Below are positions 36,111-46,613 of a DNA stretch of 58,805 nt, piece after piece. The notes beneath the pieces were generated by a model. That model worked only from the letters and a program-made list of their open reading frames with translations, was not told the origin of the DNA and did no database searches. The first letter of the stretch is position 1. Each line of letters begins with the position of its first letter. Source of the DNA: an uncultured Lachnospiraceae bacterium (lineage in GTDB: Bacteria; Bacillota; Clostridia; Lachnospirales; Lachnospiraceae); NCBI GenBank assembly GCA_910588825.1, contig CAJURF010000014.1:1-58805 (forward strand). The letters run 5' to 3'. The position numbers and the translations under genes are program-made.

Positions 36111-39100
36111 TTATTTTATTTTGATTGTAATACTACTCTTTTTGCCACTTCCATCCATAGCCGCCGCTGTTATCTTCACTTTTTTCCTCTTTCCTGCCTT
36201 TAACGCTTTGACTTTACCGGAAGAAGAGACTGTTGCATATTTTTTATTGCTGCTGCTCCATTTAAGCTTTTTATTCGCCCCTTTTGAAGCAGTGACTTTG
36301 CCTTTCAGTTTCAGCGTTTTTCCAGCTTTTACCGTCTTCTTACCAGATATTTTTACCGCTTTTACACTCCCTTTCATGGATATAATCGTATAACGGGCTG
36401 TGACCTTACTTCCATCTTTTGCAGTTGCAGTAATCGTCACCCGCTTACCTCCGGAATTCTTCTTTAATGTTACCACGCCATTGGCATTGACAGAAGCCAC
36501 CTTTATATTAGAGGTTTTCCAAGTGATTTTTTTGTTGGACGCATTGGCCGGTGATACCGAAGCCGTCAGTTTGATCTTCTTTCCGGCAGCGATTTTGGAT
36601 GCTATCCCGGTTATCTTTATACTTTTGACCCTGATACTTCGTCTAACCAGTTTTTCTATCGTCCTTGTCTCTTTTTCAGCACAAACACTACAGCTCCTTT
36701 CTTCCTCTCCAAACGCTGTATAAGTGGCTGCTTTTACCACGGTCCAGCTTCCAAACTGATGCCCGGTAACTGGCAGTTCCGTTCCTGATGCAATTATCCT
36801 TCCGCATTTCGTACAATATACGTCTCCAGAATATCCAACTGTTATACAAGAAGCATCAATCGCGTCTCTGATTTCAGTATCCCCCGTGTGATTTTCCGGG
36901 TTCAGCTCCCCGTACATCTGGCTGCAGGCATCACAGACCGCCTGAGTTCCACAATCCGCCGTTCCCCCTGTATGCCCTGACGCTGGAATAATTTCTTCTT
37001 TTTTGTCTGAATAAACATTTCCATCTACAGTAACCGATGCCATATAGGACAGTATGCCTTCCTGTGTACATGTGGGTTCTATCCTATTCGTTTCCACCTG
37101 AGTTTTCAATGTAACGCTCATATTACACTCTGTGCATGTCAAACTTGCACTCGCCGTATCATTTGTCCACACAAACTCTGGCTGTCCCAGAACATGAAGA
37201 TGATCATCTGGCGAACTGACTATTAACATAATCTCTTTAATGGCTTCTTGATAAAGCTCTGTCTCAGAAGATGTTACTGTTATGACTGCCGTCCCTGCTC
37301 CTTTAATCGTTATGGTTCCGTCTTCCGAAACAGCTGCCACATCTTCATTATCAGAAGCATATGACAAAACGCCGTCACCTTCCACAAGCACAGCATCCAA
37401 TTTAAATTGGGATTCCTCGGTAGATTTTGTATAAATGTCCGTCCCTGTAATTTTCTGCGGAATCTTTATCTGTTCCCCGGAACTGTTTCTAATCTGTGCC
37501 ACTTTAAATCCCCACGCATTTCCAGCATCATCTGAAACCAGCTGAATACGTACCGTATCTCCAGCTACTGTGACCGTCTGTCCTGCCAGGGCTGTTCCAG
37601 TATATTTCCCCACTTCCGTTCCATCACCTGTATAAATGTACAGATAATCAAACCCTTCTTCTATATTTGTATTCTCATGGAACGTAACATCAAGACTTTC
37701 AGCACCAGCTAAAGTATAAATCCAAAAGTCAGAACATCCGTTACTGTAATTGTGCTCACTCTCCAACTCTGACGGAGACTGTACAACGTAAGCATTATTT
37801 CTTACTGTCACTGAGCACGAACCCTCTTTACCGCTTCCATCTAATGCCTTTGCTGTAATCGCCGCTGTTCCTTTTGCTACAGCAGTCAGGAGTCCGTTCT
37901 GGTCAACCGTCACAACCTTTTCATCTGAAGACGACCACTCAATTGCTTTATTATCAGCTGTCTCTGGCGATACATCCGCTGTCAGTGTATGTGTTTCCAG
38001 GGCGTTCATAGTGAGCGAATCTTCGCTCAGGTATATGGCCGTTACCGGCTGCATAACTGTAACATTACAAACAGCACTCAATCCTCCCACCGTTACATTA
38101 ACTGCCGCAGTACCAATACCTTTTGCCTCCACAATTCCTGTATCTGTAACTGTGGCAACATCTTCATTTGTAGATCTCCACACCACTTCATCTGTAAAAT
38201 TATTTGGTACTATTGAAAGTTCTAAAGCCCCAGTGCTGCCATTATTCAGGGTCAGCTCAGCCGGAGACAATACCACCTCCTCTGCCGGAATTTCCCGTCC
38301 GACAAACTTCATATTTTTACTTCCCGCATAATCTTCTGCATAGGTTCCCGCAACCCCGTATATTGTCATTTGTGCAGGGTATGACAAAATTGTGTCCGCA
38401 ATTTGAGTGGTTTTGCGGGGAATGGTCAATTCCTTTAGTGATGTACAGTTTACAAATGCTTCATTATCAATCGTATTTACACGGTATGGTAAAACTATAC
38501 TTTCCAACGACGGGCATTCATAGAATGCACGCTCAGGAATCTTCGTAATACCATTTCCCAGACTTACATTTTTCAACAATTCACTGGCAGAAAATGTATT
38601 CCTTCCTAAAACCGAAACACTGTCTGGCAAGGAAATATCTGTCATCGCATCACAATTATCAAATACGTACTCCCCAATCTCTTTCACTTTTTTCCCAAGC
38701 TCCACCTTACTCAAAGACGCACAATTTCTAAACGCACTCTTTCTGATATTTGCCGGGGCATCCTTGATGATCACCTGCTCAACATGAGCCCCCTCAAAGG
38801 CAGATTCTCCTATCCACTCCATTGCTGTGGGAAGTTCGATCGCTTTCACACCAGCGTTTCGGAAAGCATGGTCCCCTATTCTGGTAACGCCTTCAGGAAT
38901 AACCACCGTTTCCAAAGCGGCACACTCTCTGAATGCCTCATTAGGAATGTGCGTAATCTGCTTGGATAAGTTAATCTCTGACAACGAACTGCATCCATTG
39001 AACACAGACGAACCAAGCGCCTTCACCGAATCTGCCATGGATACTTTTTTCAGCAGCGTACAGGAGTAGAAAGCCACATTTTCGACCTGCTCCACAGTAT

Positions 39101-42100
39101 CGGGAATTGTAATATTCTCTATTCCGGTACAGTACGCAAATAACCCATTAGCCACCTTGAGTGTTCCTGTTTCAAATGTGACGTTCTTCAGACCGTCACA
39201 CCCATAAAACGGCCCGTTTACGTAGCCATAATGATAACCTGGATAATAATCATTCGTGGTCTCTTTCAGGCTCTTGGGTATTTCTATCTCTGTAAGCTGG
39301 TCACAATTATAAAACGCAAACGCTCCCATTGTCTGCAAGGCTTTTGACAATGTTACTTTATTTAATCCTTCACATTCCGCAAATGCTCCTGAGGCGACTT
39401 TTGTGATACTATCCGTCATAGTTATTTCTGCAATCTGCTTATCACGAATAAATGCATTTTTATCTATTTCCGTTACACCCGTTCCAAATCTTACGGTCCG
39501 AAGGCTTACACAATCTCCAAATGCATTATTTCCAATCATTGTAACAGTATCGGGAATTGTAATTTCCTCTATTCCTGGACAGTATGCAAATAGGCCATTT
39601 GCCACTTTAGCCACGCCTTCTTCAAATATAATTTTTTTCAGGCCATCACATCCATAGAATGGCCCGTCCACATAGCCATAATGATAATCCGGGTAATAAT
39701 CATTCGTGGTCTCTTTCAGGCTCTTGGGTATTTCTATCTCTGTAAGCTGGTCACAATTATAAAACGCAAACGCTCCCATTGTCTGCAAGGCTTTTGACAA
39801 TGTTACTTTATTTAATCCTTCACATTCCGCAAATGCTCCTGAGGCGACTTTTGTGATACTATCCGTCATAGTTATTTCTGCAATCTGCTTATCACGAATA
39901 AATGCATTTTTATCTATTTCCGTTACACCCGTTCCAAATCTTACGGTCCGAAGGCTTACACAATCTCCAAATGCATTATTTCCAATCATTGTAACAGTAT
40001 CGGGAATTGTAATTTCCTCTATTCCTGGACAGTATGCAAATAGGCCATTTGCCACTTTAGCCACGCCTTCTTCAAATATAATTTTTTTCAGGCCATCACA
40101 TCCATAGAATGGCCCGTCCACATAGCCATAATGATAATCCGGGTAATAATCATTCGTGGTCTCTTTCAGGCTCTTGGGTATTTCTATCTCTGTAAGCTGG
40201 TCACAATTATAAAACGCAAATGCACCCATCGCCTGCAGGCCTTTTGGCAATACCACATAGCTTAGATTGCTACACTCCGCAAACGCAGCAGAGCCTATGC
40301 TGATAACTGCATTGGGAATAGTGATGACTCCCAGCAGAGTATTTTTCTTAAACGCATCCTTCCCAATGGCAGTCACCTGGTAGCCATCCAGTGTCTCCGG
40401 TATGCTCAACACAGATACATTTCCCCTGTAGCCTGTGATTGTGGCATTTTCATCTTCATCCAGCGTATATGTATAAATGGTGTATGGTTTCCCGTCTGCC
40501 CCCGTTTCAGAACTACTGGCATCTCCGTAACTGCAGCTTCCATAACGGGACAGGGCATCTGTAAAATATTTGTAATCTTTTCCTCTTGTGCATGCACTAA
40601 CACTAATCCGGTCTTCAAAATGATACGCCAATCTCACCGGACTATTCTTATAAACAAAAATATCAGTATGTTTATTAAACAGATCTTTTTTCAACAGTCC
40701 GATACCGACTGTAACCTTTGCACCGCCGTCCGCAGACAGCCATGCGGCAATATGGGTACAATTTCTCGGCGCTTTCCCATCATTATAGTCATCCGATGTC
40801 ATTTTCGCATTTATTCCCGCCTGCATGTATAAAGAACCCTTGACCACGATCAAATCAATGCCAGCAGACGCTTTTAAGGCAATCGAAGCTTCTGCCTCTA
40901 CTGAAGATGAAAAGTTTTTCTTATGGAACTTGCACAGCAGCCGGAATTTCCCCTGCTCTGACTGAAAGCCTGTCTGAAACCCTCCATTATATTGGACAAT
41001 AATTTTTCCTTCTGCAGTAATTTCCGCCGTAATACTGATTTTCCCCACACCTGCAACACGTACACTCCCCAGTGTTACACTCTTGCTGGCTAAAGCCATC
41101 TTCGCCGCATCAGAAACCAAAGTTCCAGTCGCATTCATGTTCCCTTCAAGAGAAACATAGTAATAACGACGTAAAGTCTTAATGTCATGGGATAATCTCA
41201 GACCGGATAAATTCATAGCCAGCTTTACCTTCGCACCATTGCCCAGAGAAATACTGGTATCTGCGACTACAGAATCTTTTCCCACTTCAATTCCATATGC
41301 CTGAGAGGCGTCACGTGCCTGAGCAGCGGTTCTTATATATTCAGCATTTACGTTCTCTGCACTCTCGAACTGGCTTAGGTCTACATCCGCAATGCCTTCT
41401 GAGTCAATGGATACTACAGCAGACTCCTCATCTGCTTCTTCTGTTGTAATAACCATATTACCATCCCCATTGGATTCCACAGATCTTGCCCGAAACAGGC
41501 AGGGCAGATCTGCCGGATATACTACAAACGTATCTCCTTCTCTTATGGCTTTTGCACTGCTAACAGTCACCACATCGTTCTCATTAATGGAAACATCCGT
41601 TCCTTTGGGAAACACCACAACATTTTCTGCAAATACATAATTACTGTCAGCATTTTCATCAATTATTGTGGTTTTTATTATGTTGGCGGCACCACTCAGC
41701 ATATTTTCCACTTCTGCCGCCGTTACATTCTGTTCCGGAAGAAACTTCCCATTGACAAGAGACAGCCATTCATGGTCGACAGAAATCTGTGCGTCATCTG
41801 GAAATTGACATTGTGAAGCATCTGAAAATGTATAATGCTTATTCTCTGGCTCACCCTCCAGCTGATATCCCAGACAATAATTCAATGTATGAGCAGCAAA
41901 CTCTCTCGTCACCGGTTTCTCCGGCTCTACAGCCTCTCCTGCTTCAATATCAACCACACCAAACTCAACAGCAACCATTACATCTCGATAATATTCTGAC
42001 CCAGAGTCAAGGTCGCTGAAATAATTATCCGGATAGTTGTCTTCATCAACAGTCATCACAAATGTTTCTGTCAGCCTATGCAGCCATTCAGCTCTACCTA

Positions 42101-42209
42101 TCGTATCATCCGCTTTTATATTTACTGCTGAGAATCTACATATAAAAATGACAATACAGAACAGGCAGATGCTATACAAAAAAGCCCTTGTTTCCTTCCT
42201 TTTAAACAT
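36111..42209 (-). CDS. Giant BspA-like (LRR_5) surface protein with SLH-like, Big_2 and CUB-like domains
   Basis: 2032 residues with an N-terminal export signal (hydrophobic SICLFCIVIFICRF). Residues ~40-165 resemble S-layer-homology motifs (YFSDLDSGSEYYRDVMVAV, FGVVDI, PVTREFAA), which would hold it on the wall. A beta-rich region follows, then from ~593 to ~1300 LRR_5/BspA repeats (IPDTVTMIGNNAF, VTEIDKNAF). Two Big_2 domains follow (~1304-1470), then a CUB-like domain (~1475-1570: FDYLYIYTGDGTEVGKYTG), another Big_2, a CxxC-containing section (CTKCGRII) and two lysine-rich Big_2 domains at the end. The LRR array contains an exact 450-bp duplication. Big_2 tails match those of the neighbouring genes. 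Probably an adhesin. Confidence 0.8.
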   Translation of the reverse strand: MFKRKETRAFLYSICLFCIVIFICRFSAVNIKADDTIGRAEWLHRLTETFVMTVDEDNYPDNYFSDLDSGSEYYRDVMVAVEFGVVDIEAGEAVEPEKPVTREFAAHTLNYCLGYQLEGEPENKHYTFSDASQCQFPDDAQISVDHEWLSLVNGKFLPEQNVTAAEVENMLSGAANIIKTTIIDENADSNYVFAENVVVFPKGTDVSINENDVVTVSSAKAIREGDTFVVYPADLPCLFRARSVESNGDGNMVITTEEADEESAVVSIDSEGIADVDLSQFESAENVNAEYIRTAAQARDASQAYGIEVGKDSVVADTSISLGNGAKVKLAMNLSGLRLSHDIKTLRRYYYVSLEGNMNATGTLVSDAAKMALASKSVTLGSVRVAGVGKISITAEITAEGKIIVQYNGGFQTGFQSEQGKFRLLCKFHKKNFSSSVEAEASIALKASAGIDLIVVKGSLYMQAGINAKMTSDDYNDGKAPRNCTHIAAWLSADGGAKVTVGIGLLKKDLFNKHTDIFVYKNSPVRLAYHFEDRISVSACTRGKDYKYFTDALSRYGSCSYGDASSSETGADGKPYTIYTYTLDEDENATITGYRGNVSVLSIPETLDGYQVTAIGKDAFKKNTLLGVITIPNAVISIGSAAFAECSNLSYVVLPKGLQAMGAFAFYNCDQLTEIEIPKSLKETTNDYYPDYHYGYVDGPFYGCDGLKKIIFEEGVAKVANGLFAYCPGIEEITIPDTVTMIGNNAFGDCVSLRTVRFGTGVTEIDKNAFIRDKQIAEITMTDSITKVASGAFAECEGLNKVTLSKALQTMGAFAFYNCDQLTEIEIPKSLKETTNDYYPDYHYGYVDGPFYGCDGLKKIIFEEGVAKVANGLFAYCPGIEEITIPDTVTMIGNNAFGDCVSLRTVRFGTGVTEIDKNAFIRDKQIAEITMTDSITKVASGAFAECEGLNKVTLSKALQTMGAFAFYNCDQLTEIEIPKSLKETTNDYYPGYHYGYVNGPFYGCDGLKNVTFETGTLKVANGLFAYCTGIENITIPDTVEQVENVAFYSCTLLKKVSMADSVKALGSSVFNGCSSLSEINLSKQITHIPNEAFRECAALETVVIPEGVTRIGDHAFRNAGVKAIELPTAMEWIGESAFEGAHVEQVIIKDAPANIRKSAFRNCASLSKVELGKKVKEIGEYVFDNCDAMTDISLPDSVSVLGRNTFSASELLKNVSLGNGITKIPERAFYECPSLESIVLPYRVNTIDNEAFVNCTSLKELTIPRKTTQIADTILSYPAQMTIYGVAGTYAEDYAGSKNMKFVGREIPAEEVVLSPAELTLNNGSTGALELSIVPNNFTDEVVWRSTNEDVATVTDTGIVEAKGIGTAAVNVTVGGLSAVCNVTVMQPVTAIYLSEDSLTMNALETHTLTADVSPETADNKAIEWSSSDEKVVTVDQNGLLTAVAKGTAAITAKALDGSGKEGSCSVTVRNNAYVVQSPSELESEHNYSNGCSDFWIYTLAGAESLDVTFHENTNIEEGFDYLYIYTGDGTEVGKYTGTALAGQTVTVAGDTVRIQLVSDDAGNAWGFKVAQIRNSSGEQIKIPQKITGTDIYTKSTEESQFKLDAVLVEGDGVLSYASDNEDVAAVSEDGTITIKGAGTAVITVTSSETELYQEAIKEIMLIVSSPDDHLHVLGQPEFVWTNDTASASLTCTECNMSVTLKTQVETNRIEPTCTQEGILSYMASVTVDGNVYSDKKEEIIPASGHTGGTADCGTQAVCDACSQMYGELNPENHTGDTEIRDAIDASCITVGYSGDVYCTKCGRIIASGTELPVTGHQFGSWTVVKAATYTAFGEEERSCSVCAEKETRTIEKLVRRSIRVKSIKITGIASKIAAGKKIKLTASVSPANASNKKITWKTSNIKVASVNANGVVTLKKNSGGKRVTITATAKDGSKVTARYTIISMKGSVKAVKISGKKTVKAGKTLKLKGKVTASKGANKKLKWSSSNKKYATVSSSGKVKALKAGKRKKVKITAAAMDGSGKKSSITIKIK
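39244..40220 (-). repeat. Exact 450-bp tandem duplication inside the BspA-like gene
   Basis: Two full 450-base units plus about 75 bases of a third are identical at every position I compared; the unit is 150 codons, so the frame is kept. Flanking repeats of the same type are diverged, showing that the exact copies are recent. Confidence 0.95.
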
Positions 42210-42296
42210 GTTCTTTCTCGATTCCTTTCATTTTTGTTCATTACCATCGAGAGCCCCTCGCCACGGCGTCGTCTTCTATCAGATTCACTTTCCTTC

Positions 42297-44315
42297 TCAC
42301 TTCACCCTCACACTAACCTTAACCGACTTCTTCCCAGACTTCACTGTAATCACCGCTCTCCCCCGCTTCTTCGCCGTAACTTTACCGCCGGCGGTAACGG
42401 TAACCACTTTCTTGTTGGAACTTTTATAAGTAACTTTTTGTGTAGAGGCAGACGGCGAGATCACTGGCCTCAATGTGGTCCTGCCCTTCACTTTCAAAGT
42501 TATGGACTTTTTAAGCCCCGAAATCTTTGTTGTCTGAACCGCAGATTTTTGAACCTTCACTTTCACCCTGGCGGTTTTCCCGCTGGCCAAGGTAACAGTC
42601 ACCACTGCGGAACCTGTTTTACTCTTTGCTGTGATTTTTCCTGTGCTGGACACCACTGCCACATTCCTGTTGCTGGTTCTCCATCCCGCCACATAATCAC
42701 CTGATGCAAGCCCTGACACTTTTACGGTGGCTGACTGCCGGGTTTTCAACCGGACATCTGTGGTGCTCAGACGGATAGCCGGCGTAAGCGGCGCGCCCAC
42801 TGTGCAAAACTCTATGTCCCCACATAAAGAGCAATACCGCTCCTGTTCCTCAGCATCAAAAACCGTGGCCTCAGATATGGTCTCCCATTCACTGTAATCA
42901 TGGGCACATTCGTCCTCTCCCGGGTCATCTGGGTCTGACGGCTTACCCGGATTCGACGGTTCTGTTGGATTACTTGGATTTTCCGGGGCCTCTGGACTGC
43001 CCGGGTTATCTGGTTCTGCTGGATTCTCCGGACTGCCTGGGTTATCTGGATTGGCCGGTTCCTCCGGATTGGCCGGAACCGTGGGCTGCCCACTGGCGGG
43101 AAGTGTCTGGAAACTGTTTACACCACTTTCATACCGATTTCCATCAAATACCACAAAGAACTGATACGTATATCCGGAACCGGGTTTCAGCACCGCTCCC
43201 ATTTCAGCCGTCACATCATACCACACATTCAGATAAGAGCTTTTTGTGTTAATATCTTCCGTCTTGGATGCTGCTTCTGCTCCCGACTCATCCCAGATAA
43301 CCACTCCAGTCTGGGTAAAGGTCCCCTGCATATTGGCAACAGCCTTAGCCGCAATGTGGGCATCCGTTTCCCCCGGCTGGCATTCCCCGTTTTCCCAGGC
43401 CAATGACAGAACAGGTACAGGTATGGTCTGGCCTGTGGTGGAAAAGCTCTTTACCGGACTTGTATATCTGGTTCCGTTAAATACCACGAAAAACTGGTAG
43501 GTATACGCAGAGCCGCTTTTCAATGCCACCCCCATCTCCCCTGTGATATCGTACCAGATATTCAGATAGGAACTGGGTGTGTTGATGTTTTCCGTTTTTG
43601 AAGCAGCCTCTGCCCCCGATGCATCCCATACCACAGCCCCAGTCTGGGTAAATGTGCCCTTCACGTTGGCCACAGCTCTCAGGGCTATCCGGGCATTGGT
43701 ATCTCCCGGCTGGCATTCATCATTTTCCCAGCCCATGGTCACCGGTGTGGGCGTGTTATTATAGATATAAGTCTCATTCTGGGGGTTAATCCCGCTTTCA
43801 TTCCAGTATGTTCCCGTGGAAATCCCAAAATGCAGATGGGCACCATATGCAAATCCTGTGCTGCCCACACGTCCAATCTGCTGCCCTGCCTCCACCCGAC
43901 AGGTACGGTACGCTTCCGGTGGAATGCTCCCCGCCTGCATGTGGGCATATTGGTAAAATCTTCCATCATCCCCCTTGATCACAAGCCCTGTGCCGAATCC
44001 ATTACAGTCCCCATAATTATGATGGGTATTCCCGCACAGAAAGATATTTGTCACAATACCGCCCATAGCCGCAACCACAGGCGCTCCTGTAATACTGCCG
44101 TCCGCAATGTCAATGGCTTTGCCGTCATGGAATCCCTGAGAAATCCGGGTATGCCCCGGCACTGGCCATACAAGGGTCACTCCACGGCTTTGTTCTTCCA
44201 TAACTGCTGTTTCCTCTTCCACATTCTGTGCATAGACAGTTACATCCATAAACAGCCCTGCTGCTATGACTGCTGCCAGTAATACCGAAAATATCCTGCT
44301 TTTTAGTCGTTTCAT
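42297..44315 (-). CDS. Secreted M23 metallopeptidase with Pro-rich linker and Big_2 tail
   Basis: 672 residues from the ATG at 44315 (GGAAGGATCAGG upstream); a longer frame has no signal or ribosome site. The signal peptide has hydrophobic core FSVLLAAVIAAGLFM. Residues ~50-175 are an M23/LytM-type domain: ISQGFHDGKAIDIAD supplies the metal-binding His/Asp and GAHLHFG the second histidine pair, so peptidoglycan endopeptidase activity is plausible. Two ~100-residue repeats follow (GTFTQTGAVVWD, YTYQFFVVF), then a proline/asparagine-rich linker (PANPEEPANPDNPGSPENP), and two Big_2-like domains ending in lysine-rich strands. It is the promoter-proximal large gene of the surface cluster. Confidence 0.8.
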   Translation of the reverse strand: MKRLKSRIFSVLLAAVIAAGLFMDVTVYAQNVEEETAVMEEQSRGVTLVWPVPGHTRISQGFHDGKAIDIADGSITGAPVVAAMGGIVTNIFLCGNTHHNYGDCNGFGTGLVIKGDDGRFYQYAHMQAGSIPPEAYRTCRVEAGQQIGRVGSTGFAYGAHLHFGISTGTYWNESGINPQNETYIYNNTPTPVTMGWENDECQPGDTNARIALRAVANVKGTFTQTGAVVWDASGAEAASKTENINTPSSYLNIWYDITGEMGVALKSGSAYTYQFFVVFNGTRYTSPVKSFSTTGQTIPVPVLSLAWENGECQPGETDAHIAAKAVANMQGTFTQTGVVIWDESGAEAASKTEDINTKSSYLNVWYDVTAEMGAVLKPGSGYTYQFFVVFDGNRYESGVNSFQTLPASGQPTVPANPEEPANPDNPGSPENPAEPDNPGSPEAPENPSNPTEPSNPGKPSDPDDPGEDECAHDYSEWETISEATVFDAEEQERYCSLCGDIEFCTVGAPLTPAIRLSTTDVRLKTRQSATVKVSGLASGDYVAGWRTSNRNVAVVSSTGKITAKSKTGSAVVTVTLASGKTARVKVKVQKSAVQTTKISGLKKSITLKVKGRTTLRPVISPSASTQKVTYKSSNKKVVTVTAGGKVTAKKRGRAVITVKSGKKSVKVSVRVK

Positions 44316-44435
44316 CCTGATCCTTCCTTTCCTTTTGTGACAATCCTTTCTATCATATAGTCCTCCGGGCAGATGCCCGCCCAAAAGCTCTCATTTCCCC
44401 TGCAGGCTGATGAAAATGGACTTTTAACGGTCTGG

Positions 44436-45077
44436 TCAAGAAATATACTTCTTTATATTTCTCTCATTCGCCCGATACATCTTCAATTTCCTATAATTCC
44501 GGTTCCATTCATTTTTCTTTTTATGGTACGCTTTTTGGGAAATCTTCTTACCAGCATAAGAGGCTCTGTAAATGGGGTTTCCATTATTCGCGCTCACTTC
44601 AATCAGGGATAAATAAACCCTCTTTAATTTTCCCGACTTAGTGATCTTTAGATACCAGTCCTCCATATTGCCGCTGCCGCCCCACTGGCCATGAATGCGC
44701 CTGGTCTTTATATTATACTGGTATCCAAAACTGGTATAATCCTCCCCTATTTTCCGCACAGCGCCCTTTCGATACTTATAAATGACCACTTTCTCAGGCG
44801 AAGAAGATGAAATAGCAGAATACTCCGTGGAAAGCACCAGCTCCTTCAGCCCATCCCTATCAATATCCCTCACACAAAACCACCCATAACCGCTTCTCTT
44901 CACAAATTTCCGGTACGCCTTTGCCGCCTTCTTCTTAAAGCTGCCCGACGCTTTCGCTGACACCTCCACCGGGAAGATCCCACCGGAAAACTCTGGCACG
45001 CCAAAACACCCCAGCGCCACCATAATCGCCATAATCAATCCCAAACATCTTTTCAAGATATGTTCCTTTTTCCTCAT
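44436..45077 (-). CDS. Small secreted protein with a calcium-loop-like motif
   Basis: 213 residues from the ATG at 45077 (AAGGAGAG seven bases upstream; a GTG six codons earlier overlaps that site). Signal peptide with core CLGLIMAIMVALGCFG, then a basic mature part. WFCVRDIDRDGLKELVLS resembles the D-x-D-x-D-G Ca2+ loop of VCBS/dockerin-like repeats. The C-terminal third is rich in Lys/Arg/Tyr. Such small exported proteins with one DxDxDG motif are frequent in Lachnospiraceae but have no known function. Confidence 0.6.
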   Translation of the reverse strand: MRKKEHILKRCLGLIMAIMVALGCFGVPEFSGGIFPVEVSAKASGSFKKKAAKAYRKFVKRSGYGWFCVRDIDRDGLKELVLSTEYSAISSSSPEKVVIYKYRKGAVRKIGEDYTSFGYQYNIKTRRIHGQWGGSGNMEDWYLKITKSGKLKRVYLSLIEVSANNGNPIYRASYAGKKISQKAYHKKKNEWNRNYRKLKMYRANERNIKKYIS

Positions 45078-45307
45078 CTTCTCACTCTCCTTCACAAAAC
45101 AGGTTACTTTTCTCCTGTTATCTGATATAATGATCAGGCTGTCAAAGGTCTATTTTCATTAGTGAGACCTTTTTGACGGACTGACCATATACATATTGCC
45201 CCATCAGGATCGGAATCAACGGATAATGGCCTGACCCACCCTGACACCCTGTACCGCCAGGTATACCCATTCTCTATCCAGATGGCCCCATACAGACAGG
45301 AGTAACC

Positions 45308-46459
45308 ATGTTAGACATCAGTAGCTGCTGCACCGCAAAATCCATCTGGCCCGGCATCTTTTCTTACGCGGCCAGCCACACCGGCAAATACCACACTGCG
45401 CTTACAACGCCTTTCACTGACGACGACCTTCTAAAAATGCTCAGAAAAAACGCCCAAAAGGCTTTTCCCAAAAAAGAATACGATACATTCCGCAAGGCCG
45501 TCACCGCCTTAAGAAAGGGCGCCGCCCACTCCCTCAAAAGAGAAAACCTCTACCGTCTGTGCTATGCACTGGAACTGGACTCCGACGCTCAGGCACAGGA
45601 TCTGTTTCAGAACTACCTGCATCAGAATGAACTATCCCTCCGTTCTCTGGACGAGTTTATCCTGACAGCCGCTCTGAAGCTGCAATTATCCTGGGAAGAT
45701 ACCAGTTCCCTCCGGAATACATACACTGCGCAGACCGCCGCGCAGCCCATGGCCCCAACGTCCATGGAGGAAGGCCATACCGCAGAAATGTACTACACTG
45801 TGATCCAGGAAAAACTGCATACCCGCCAAGACCTGGTCTGCTTTCTGGACCATCCGGATAACCTGTCATTCTTTGCCAGAACCCGGAACACCCAGTACCT
45901 TGCCCTGTTTGACGACGTAAAACTGGATATCCTGTACAACAGCAGCCAGGAGCAGATCATAAATCTTCTCCCGTTTTACGGAGCTTCCCAAAAAGAAACC
46001 ATCCAGAACTATTATCTCTCCTTGTTCGGACTGGCCGGAGACGACAGCGGAGATTCCCTGTCCATGGAGGAAATCACTTTACTCAGCAGAAAATTCGAAC
46101 ACGTATTCATGACTTATGATAATTTCTGTCTGCTGGTTCAGCGGAAACGACCTGCAGATATTTCCTCCGGCACGTTCATGCTGAGTCTTTTGAAAAAACT
46201 GCTCACTGACGAATCCGACACAGATCATGATTTTTATGTTGATTTTCTGAATCCGGAAGAATTCACCGGTATCTGCAATGATATCCTGGTCTATTTCGGC
46301 TTTCCCATTCTGAATCCTGCCTGTGATAATTTTGACTGCCTGCTCATGGATGTGTATACAGAAACCCTGAATGAGCACCCGGATGCCAGCAACACGCTAT
46401 TCCAGGAGCTCTACCTGCAAAACCTGCGTAAATACCTGCGGTTGATCGCCCGTGCCTGA
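45308..46459 (+). CDS. Unrecognised helical cytoplasmic protein
   Basis: 383 residues, no signal peptide, no membrane segment and no catalytic motif I know. The first 120 residues (FTDDDLLKMLRKNAQKAF, LYRLCYALELDSDAQAQDLF, LSLRSLDEFILTAALKLQLS) look like helical, tetratricopeptide- or HTH-like signalling repeats; the rest is helical and acidic. CAGGAG lies upstream of the ATG and a strong terminator overlaps its stop, so it is a genuine single-gene transcript opposite to the surface cluster. The CYALELDSDAQAQDLF stretch resembles regulators that count small HTH-like repeats, but this is only an impression. Confidence 0.6.
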   Translation: MLDISSCCTAKSIWPGIFSYAASHTGKYHTALTTPFTDDDLLKMLRKNAQKAFPKKEYDTFRKAVTALRKGAAHSLKRENLYRLCYALELDSDAQAQDLFQNYLHQNELSLRSLDEFILTAALKLQLSWEDTSSLRNTYTAQTAAQPMAPTSMEEGHTAEMYYTVIQEKLHTRQDLVCFLDHPDNLSFFARTRNTQYLALFDDVKLDILYNSSQEQIINLLPFYGASQKETIQNYYLSLFGLAGDDSGDSLSMEEITLLSRKFEHVFMTYDNFCLLVQRKRPADISSGTFMLSLLKKLLTDESDTDHDFYVDFLNPEEFTGICNDILVYFGFPILNPACDNFDCLLMDVYTETLNEHPDASNTLFQELYLQNLRKYLRLIARA

Positions 46460-46486
46460 CTTTTTCAGGCGGGCGTTCTTTTTTTC
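46447..46486 (+). terminator. Terminator overlapping the stop of the 45308 gene
   Basis: cgcccgtgcctga pairs with tcaggcgggcg and is followed by TTCTTTTTTTC. The TGA stop codon is in the stem. Confidence 0.9.
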
Positions 46487-46613
46487 TCTGACAGCGCCGC
46501 TCTAAGAAAAATCCGGCGCATCTGTCACAGGTTATTTACATACAGTTCCTTAACATCTTTCTCATCCCCTTCTCTCTAAAGCGCATATCCGGCGGCCTTC
46601 CGGAATATTTGAC

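Noticed and set aside
39403..40107. Two identical 84-codon plus-strand open frames
   Set aside because: They are complementary-strand shadows of the 450-bp duplication in the BspA-like gene.
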